Shown here: piece by piece, positions 62,694-64,000 of the stretch | How positions within the stretch are numbered: position 1 is the first letter of the stretch | Layout: each line of letters starts with the position of its first letter | Origin: Fibrobacterota bacterium | GTDB lineage: Bacteria; Fibrobacterota; Chitinivibrionia; Chitinivibrionales; Chitinispirillaceae | NCBI GenBank assembly: GCA_023436205.1 | Contig: JAEZKC010000059.1 | Coordinates: 186,001-250,000, forward strand | Direction of reading: 5' to 3' | Length of the DNA stretch: 64,000 nucleotides | The notes under the pieces: generated by a model | Seen by the model: the letters and a program-made list of their open reading frames with translations, nothing else | Told to the model about the DNA's origin: nothing | The model's database searches: none | Made by a program: the position numbers and the translations under genes

Positions 62694-64000
62694 TCCGACA
62701 AAAAGGTCTTACGTTTCTTGTGTCAATAGCTGCCGCATTGCTTATTGTTATAACTCTCTTTAGCGGTAAACTCATTGAATGGGGATTGGAGACTGCGGGA
62801 AGGTTTGTGGTTGGTGCCAAAGTGGAATTTGATAATGTAAAGTTTTCCCCCTTCTTTCTGAAACTTAGCTGGGGCAAACTTCAAGTGGCCAATCCTTTTG
62901 ATCCCTGGAAAAACCTTTTTGAAACCGATTACACCGAAATGGATCTGGCATTTGAGCCGCTTATTTTAGGACGAGTCATTATTCAGAATTCACAAATAGA
63001 AAACATACGCTTCGGCACTGATCGCAGTTCCTATGGGGCCATTGGCGGACGGGAACCATTCTCAACCGATCCGGTGGAGGGTATGAGAAATCAGCTTCAG
63101 ATCATAGAGGATGCCATTCCTGTTTACAATCTGAAATATTTGGCCGATCTGGATGTGGACAGTTTGCTTGAGAATACTGATCTCAAATCGGCTCGGCTGA
63201 TTGATTCACTTGATTCCACCGTTTCACAACGGGTTGAGGAAATATCAGAAAACCTTAATCGGCTCCCTGATAAAAGCAAACTGCAGCAGATCAGAAATCA
63301 GGCAAAAGAAATCGGGAATACTCCTGTTGAAAGTCCGGAGGATGCTGCACGAGCACTTGCTTCCATAAGAGAATTGCTCGCTGAACTTGACTCTTTACAC
63401 TCTGTAAAAGTGGCCATTGACAGCTCTCTTCAGAATCAGCTGAATGATCTCAAGCGTACTAACCAGCTTGTGTCTACTGCTCTGGATAATGATTACAACA
63501 CTCTTCTATCTCAGGCGCGCATTCCCGACCTAAGCCCTTCGAGTATTACCCGGGCTGTCTTTGGTGCGCCACTTGTCGATCATGTGCAGTCAGTCCTAAC
63601 CTATATAGGGATCGCCAGATATTATAATGCAAAAATTAGAGAATTGAGGCCGCCAAAGGAAAATCCACCAAGACTTCTGGGGCAGAATATTCTTTTCAGC
63701 TCAAAGAGGAACTGGCCATCACTGTGGATCCAGCGTTCATTTTTATCGAGCACATTTGCAAATCTGAATCTGCAGGGGGAGGCTCAAAACATCAGTAGTC
63801 AAACATATCTTGTTTCAAGACCAATTTCACTTCTACTCTCCGGGAAAGGTTCGAGTGGTCCGGAATACGAATTGAATATTCTGCTTGATTATATAACTGA
63901 AACACTCAGCGAAACATTTGGTCTGAGGGCATCGGGGTTTTCCCTCGACAGTGTAATGCTTGGTCCTACTCCGCTTTTGCCTGTGGCTCTTTCCGGTCAG
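62687..64000 (+). CDS. TIGR03545 family protein (truncated by window end)
   Basis: The first 438 codons are in the window with no stop, so the gene runs on. One N-terminal membrane anchor (about residues 8-30) is followed by VEFDNVKFSPFFLKLSWGKL and ETDYTEMDLAFEPLILGRVIIQ, which look like the start of an AsmA-like bridge domain, and then a long coiled-coil region (about 125-275). It is translationally coupled to the TIGR03546 gene (ATG overlaps its stop; GTG at 62690 is an alternative). An inner-membrane-anchored periplasmic protein is predicted; role unknown. Confidence 0.85.
   Translation, partial: MVIRQKGLTFLVSIAAALLIVITLFSGKLIEWGLETAGRFVVGAKVEFDNVKFSPFFLKLSWGKLQVANPFDPWKNLFETDYTEMDLAFEPLILGRVIIQNSQIENIRFGTDRSSYGAIGGREPFSTDPVEGMRNQLQIIEDAIPVYNLKYLADLDVDSLLENTDLKSARLIDSLDSTVSQRVEEISENLNRLPDKSKLQQIRNQAKEIGNTPVESPEDAARALASIRELLAELDSLHSVKVAIDSSLQNQLNDLKRTNQLVSTALDNDYNTLLSQARIPDLSPSSITRAVFGAPLVDHVQSVLTYIGIARYYNAKIRELRPPKENPPRLLGQNILFSSKRNWPSLWIQRSFLSSTFANLNLQGEAQNISSQTYLVSRPISLLLSGKGSSGPEYELNILLDYITETLSETFGLRASGFSLDSVMLGPTPLLPVALSGQ

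Noticed and set aside
1..64000. tRNA, rRNA, CRISPR arrays, insertion sequences, phage or toxin-antitoxin genes
   Set aside because: All intergenic stretches were read; none showed tRNA-like T-loops, spaced repeats, transposase motifs or paired small toxin/antitoxin genes. Coding density and gene content look like ordinary chromosome.

Overview
The window looks like an ordinary chromosomal stretch of a Gram-negative bacterium of moderate GC. Outer-membrane assembly genes (a TamB-like and a BamA/TamA-like pair), lipoproteins, and a secreted glycoside hydrolase ending in a type IX-secretion-like sorting domain point to the FCB group. Fibrobacterota (Chitinispirillum-like) is my best guess, but this is inference. 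No tRNA, rRNA, CRISPR array or insertion sequence was seen.

Layout. 1-12.5 kb: end of an ABC permease, a small 4-TM protein, a nucleoid-associated protein, an outer-membrane-type protein, a GH5 hydrolase, a histidine phosphatase, a MATE exporter with an HHxxxDG acyltransferase, a GDT1-rubrerythrin fusion, a lipoprotein and a Na/Pi cotransporter. 12.5-28.7 kb: a PHP hydrolase, tamB-tamA-small membrane protein, an A-type flavoprotein with a degraded diiron site and its cupin neighbour, an amidohydrolase-murI pair, an asparagine-synthase-like protein and a RumA-type methyltransferase. 28.8-38.1 kb: a same-strand cluster of a basic 71-residue protein, lexA, radical SAM/HhH protein, DUF72 protein, imuB, an ABC transporter and dnaE2. 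It is headed by a promoter whose 17-bp spacer contains a perfect CTGT-N8-ACAG LexA box. 38.1-56 kb: mostly housekeeping genes (rseP, an alarmone synthetase fused to TPRs, yajC-def-spoIID, brkB-like, an MCP, yciF-like, nifU, a DHH phosphoesterase, a metallophosphoesterase, a fused TIGR03960/TIGR03936 radical SAM protein). 56-64 kb: FmdB-like and GGCT-like proteins, a roughly 1600-residue TPR protein, and the TIGR03546/TIGR03545 pair running off the end.

Most interesting points. (1) The SOS/mutasome cluster has lexA, a catalytically dead ImuB and DnaE2 but no visible ImuA; it also carries a new SOS microprotein and an inserted ABC transporter. (2) A strongly structured, pseudoknot-capable RNA lies in the gap before imuB. 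(3) A half-size GDT1 cation exporter is fused to a rubrerythrin-like domain with a complete diiron ligand set. (4) A flavodiiron-family protein has lost four metal ligands and sits beside a Crp/Fnr-type box. (5) A small alarmone synthetase is fused to TPR repeats.

Functions are assigned from motif recognition and remembered family features only; no database search was run. Start codons were moved where a Shine-Dalgarno sequence or signal peptide favoured an internal start.
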